From CAZUZD01 sp964624465 (GTDB lineage Bacteria; Planctomycetota; Planctomycetia; Isosphaerales; Isosphaeraceae), in the NCBI GenBank assembly GCA_964624465.1, contig CAZUZD010000262.1:1-9009 (forward strand): a DNA stretch of 9,009 nt, written 5' to 3'. The translations under genes and the position numbers were made by a program. Positions 6,608-9,009 of this stretch are shown piece after piece (the stretch's first letter is position 1; each line of letters opens with the position of its first letter). A model generated the notes under the pieces. It was given only the letters and a program-made list of their open reading frames with translations, was not told where the DNA came from and searched no databases.

Positions 6608-7933
6608 TCAGGCGGTCGCTGCGCGGATCGCCTCGGCGGCGGCGGTCGTGACGTGGTCGATGTCGGCCTCGGTGTGCGCGGCCGAGACGAACGCGGCCTC
6701 GAACTGGCTGCACGGCAGGTACACGCCGCGGGCGAGCATCTCCCAGAAGAAGCGGCCGAAGAGCGCGGTGTCGGACTGCTTGGCGTCCTCGTAGTTCCAG
6801 ATCGGGCCGTCGTGGAAGAACAGGGTGATCATGCTGCCCACCCGCTGGACGACGTGCGGCACCTTCGCGTCGCGGGCGGCGCGGTTCAGCCCCTCCTCCA
6901 GCCGGGCGCTGATCGCCTCCAGCTTCGCGTACGGCGGCTCGTCGCGGAGGCTGGTGAGCGTGGCCAGGCCGGCGGCCATCGCCAGCGGGTTGCCCGAGAG
7001 GGTCCCCGCCTGGTAGATCGGCCCGGCGGGGGAGACGAAGTCCATGATCCCCTTCGCCGCGCCGTAGGCCGCCGCCGGCAGGCCGCCGCCGATGATCTTG
7101 CCCAGGGCGGTCAGGTCGGGCGTGACGCCGAACCGCTCCTGCGCCCCGCCCAGGGCCAGGCGGAAGCCGGTCATGACCTCGTCGAAGAAGAGGATCGCCC
7201 CCTCCTTCGTGCAGAGCTCGCGGAGCCGCTCCAGGTAGCCGGGTCGTGGCGGCACGAGCCCCATGTTGCCGGCGACCGGTTCGAGCAGGACCGCAGCCAC
7301 CTGCCCCGGATAGGCGCGGAAGACCCCGGCCACGGCGTCGGCGTCGTTGAAGTCGACCAGGATCGTGTCGCCCGCCGCGCCGGCGGTGACGCCCGGAGAA
7401 TTCGGCTGGCCCAGCGTGGTCGCGGCCGAGCCGGCCTGCACGAGCAGGGCGTCGACGTGGCCGTGATAGTGGCCCCGCATCTTGACGATCTTGTCGCGGC
7501 CCGTGACCCCGCGCGCCACCCGCACGGCCGACATCGCCGCCTCGGTGCCCGACGACACGAAGCGCACCTTCTCGATCGAGGGCACCGCCTGCGCCACCAC
7601 CTCGGCGATCTCGACCTCGCGCTCGGTCGGGGCCCCGAAGCTCGTGCCCGTCTCGAGCGCCGCGCCGATGGCCGCCTTCACCCGGGGGGCGCCGTGGCCC
7701 AGGATCATCGGGCCCCACGAGCCGATCAGGTCGACGTACTGATGGCCGTCGATGTCGTACAGGTACTGCCCCTGCGCCCTGGCCATGAACGGCGGCTCGC
7801 CACCCACGGCGCCGAAGGCACGGGCGGGGCTGTTGACACCGCCCGGGATGACCCGGTTGGCCCGCACGAAGGCGGCGTGGCTGCGGGGCAGGGCGAAATC
7901 GGGCCGCGAGCGGGCCGGGGTGGTCGCGTCCAT
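6608..7933 (-). CDS. hemL: Glutamate-1-semialdehyde 2,1-aminomutase
   Basis: This PLP-dependent cytoplasmic enzyme converts glutamate-1-semialdehyde to 5-aminolevulinate, the last step of the C5 route into haem and other tetrapyrroles. The 441-residue length is close to the family norm. Key marks are the N-terminal GGVNSPARAF (31-40), the cofactor phosphate loop SSGTEA (127-132), GHYHGH (154-159), the FDEV aspartate D251 that contacts the PLP ring nitrogen, and the Schiff-base lysine K279 in TALGKIIGGGLP. QAGTLSGNPLAMAAG (308-322) and the C-terminal YLPCSQFEAAFVSAAHTEADI (405-425) are also typical. These marks separate it from general class-III aminotransferases. The ATG at 7933 fits the family start, with only a weak ribosome site upstream (GGAAC). 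It follows hemB by 63 bp, and HemB uses its product directly. Confidence 0.97.
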   Translation of the reverse strand: MDATTPARSRPDFALPRSHAAFVRANRVIPGGVNSPARAFGAVGGEPPFMARAQGQYLYDIDGHQYVDLIGSWGPMILGHGAPRVKAAIGAALETGTSFGAPTEREVEIAEVVAQAVPSIEKVRFVSSGTEAAMSAVRVARGVTGRDKIVKMRGHYHGHVDALLVQAGSAATTLGQPNSPGVTAGAAGDTILVDFNDADAVAGVFRAYPGQVAAVLLEPVAGNMGLVPPRPGYLERLRELCTKEGAILFFDEVMTGFRLALGGAQERFGVTPDLTALGKIIGGGLPAAAYGAAKGIMDFVSPAGPIYQAGTLSGNPLAMAAGLATLTSLRDEPPYAKLEAISARLEEGLNRAARDAKVPHVVQRVGSMITLFFHDGPIWNYEDAKQSDTALFGRFFWEMLARGVYLPCSQFEAAFVSAAHTEADIDHVTTAAAEAIRAATA

Positions 7934-7996
7934 CGGTCGGGGTTCCGTTGCGGGCGGGAGTGTGGCGGGAGAGTCGTGCGGCGGCGGCGGCCGGGC

Positions 7997-9009
7997 TCAG
8001 CCCTCGCGGAGCCAGCGGGCGACGTCGGGGGCGTGGTAGGTGAGGATCATGTCGATACCGGCGCGCTTGAAGCCGGTCAGCAGCTCCAGCACGGTGCGGC
8101 GCTCGTCGATCCAGCCGCGCTGGGCGGCGGCCTTCACCATGGCGTACTCGCCGGAGACGTTGTACGCAGCCAGCGGGACGTTGAACTCGTCCTTGATCCG
8201 CCGGGCGATGTCGAGGTACGCCAGGGCCGGCTTGACCATGATCAGGTCGGCACCCTCGGCCAGGTCGAGGGCGACCTCGCGAAGCGCCTCGTCGCCGTTG
8301 GCCGGGTCCATCTGGTAACCGCGGCGGTCGCCGAAGCTGGGGGCACTCTCGGCGGCGTCGCGGAACGGGCCGTAGAAGGCGCTGGCGAACTTGGCGGCAT
8401 ACGAGAGGATCGGGAGGTGCTCGAACCCGGCGGCGTCGAGGCCGGCGCGGATGGCGCCGACCATGCCGTCCATCATCCCCGAGGGGGCGACCACATCCGC
8501 CCCGCCCCGCGCGTGGCTGACGGCCTGCTGGGCGAGCAGGGGGAGCGTGGCGTCGTTGTCGACGTCGAGCCGGCCGCCGATCTCGGCCAGCGGGCCGCAG
8601 TGGCCGTGGTCGGTGTACTCGCAGAAGCAGACGTCGGTGATGACCAGCATCTCGGGCGCCCGCCGCTTGATCAGCCGGGTCGCCTCCTGCACCAGGCCGG
8701 CGTCGTCGCAGGCGGAGGTGCCGGTGCTGTCCTTGTGCGCGGGGATGCCGAAGAGCAGCAGCGCCGGGATCTTGAGGTCAACCGCCTCGTCCACCGCCTC
8801 GCCCAGGCGATCGAGCGAGAGCTGGTACTGGCCCGGCATCGAGCTGATCTCGCGGCGCAGGTTCTGGCCGTGGTAGACGAACAGCGGATACACGAGGTCG
8901 TGCACGCTCAGCGTATTCTCGCGCACCAGGTCGCGGAGCCGGGGGTGGCGGCGGAGGCGGCGAGGCCGCAGGGCCGGGAAGGCGGCTCCCGGGCGGGCAA
9001 GCGGGGAAG
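7997..9009 (-). CDS. hemB: Delta-aminolevulinic acid dehydratase (porphobilinogen synthase), 5' end cut by the window edge
   Basis: This cytoplasmic enzyme condenses two 5-aminolevulinate molecules into porphobilinogen, the second common step of tetrapyrrole synthesis. Counting from the GTG at 8926, the catalytic zinc cysteines are C100, C102 and C110 (in VCFCEYTDHGHCG), and the two Schiff-base lysines are K179 (YAAKFASAFYGPF) and K232 (MVKPALAYLDI). PSGMMDGMVGAIR (148-160) is also conserved. That GTG is not the true start: the frame stays open to the window edge, adding 27 residues that include RPRRLRRHPRLRDL, the usual HemB N-terminal arm just before the first barrel strand. The real start lies a little outside the window, since 336 residues are already visible. 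The cysteine triad marks it as a zinc-dependent type. It heads the hemB-hemL pair. Confidence 0.97.
   Translation of the reverse strand, partial: SPLARPGAAFPALRPRRLRRHPRLRDLVRENTLSVHDLVYPLFVYHGQNLRREISSMPGQYQLSLDRLGEAVDEAVDLKIPALLLFGIPAHKDSTGTSACDDAGLVQEATRLIKRRAPEMLVITDVCFCEYTDHGHCGPLAEIGGRLDVDNDATLPLLAQQAVSHARGGADVVAPSGMMDGMVGAIRAGLDAAGFEHLPILSYAAKFASAFYGPFRDAAESAPSFGDRRGYQMDPANGDEALREVALDLAEGADLIMVKPALAYLDIARRIKDEFNVPLAAYNVSGEYAMVKAAAQRGWIDERRTVLELLTGFKRAGIDMILTYHAPDVARWLREG

Noticed and set aside
6573..7718. Upstream extension of the xylanase frame, which stays open for 382 more codons and suggests a 788-residue fusion protein
   Set aside because: This stretch is hemL read in another frame. 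Its translation is low in complexity and rich in G, R and A, while the hemL frame gives a complete, conserved enzyme. The signal peptide also begins cleanly at 6572.
1..9009. Mobile elements, CRISPR arrays, tRNA or rRNA genes, phage genes
   Set aside because: No transposase or integrase motifs, no regularly spaced repeats, and no tRNA-like or rRNA-like sequence were seen on either strand.

Overview
This is a very GC-rich bacterial window in which all seven recognisable genes lie on the minus strand and are read from the right edge to the left: hemB (5' end cut), hemL, a secreted GH10 xylanase, a membrane-anchored GT2 glycosyltransferase, a DUF362 protein, a GT4 glycosyltransferase and a DEAD-box RNA helicase (3' end cut). 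The base composition, the C5 haem genes, the secreted polysaccharide hydrolase and the loose gene packing fit a planctomycete, perhaps of the Isosphaeraceae type. That placement is an inference from general character; there is no rRNA or other marker gene here to settle it.

Right part (about 6600-9009): two consecutive tetrapyrrole enzymes. HemL makes 5-aminolevulinate and HemB condenses two of them to porphobilinogen, so they act back to back in the C5 route to haem. Only 35 bp after hemL comes a GH10 endo-xylanase with a signal peptide, whose job is unrelated to haem.

Middle part (1566-5150): GT2, DUF362 and GT4 genes. The GT2 and DUF362 genes overlap by 16 bp, and GT4 follows after 64 bp, so they look like one transcriptional unit, probably for a surface glycan or glycolipid. 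A 201-bp gap before GT2 is the likely place for its promoter. A 13-bp hairpin follows the GT4 stop codon.

Left part (1-1565): a DEAD-box helicase preceded by a 344-bp gap that can form several hairpins. Its best ribosome binding site points to a GTG start at 1221, 12 bases upstream of the first ATG.

Most of the window is ordinary housekeeping and glycan-metabolism content. I found no clear new system. The items most worth checking are the GT2-DUF362-GT4 cassette with its atypical DUF362 protein, the xylanase placed directly behind hemL, and the structured leader and unusual motif I of the helicase.
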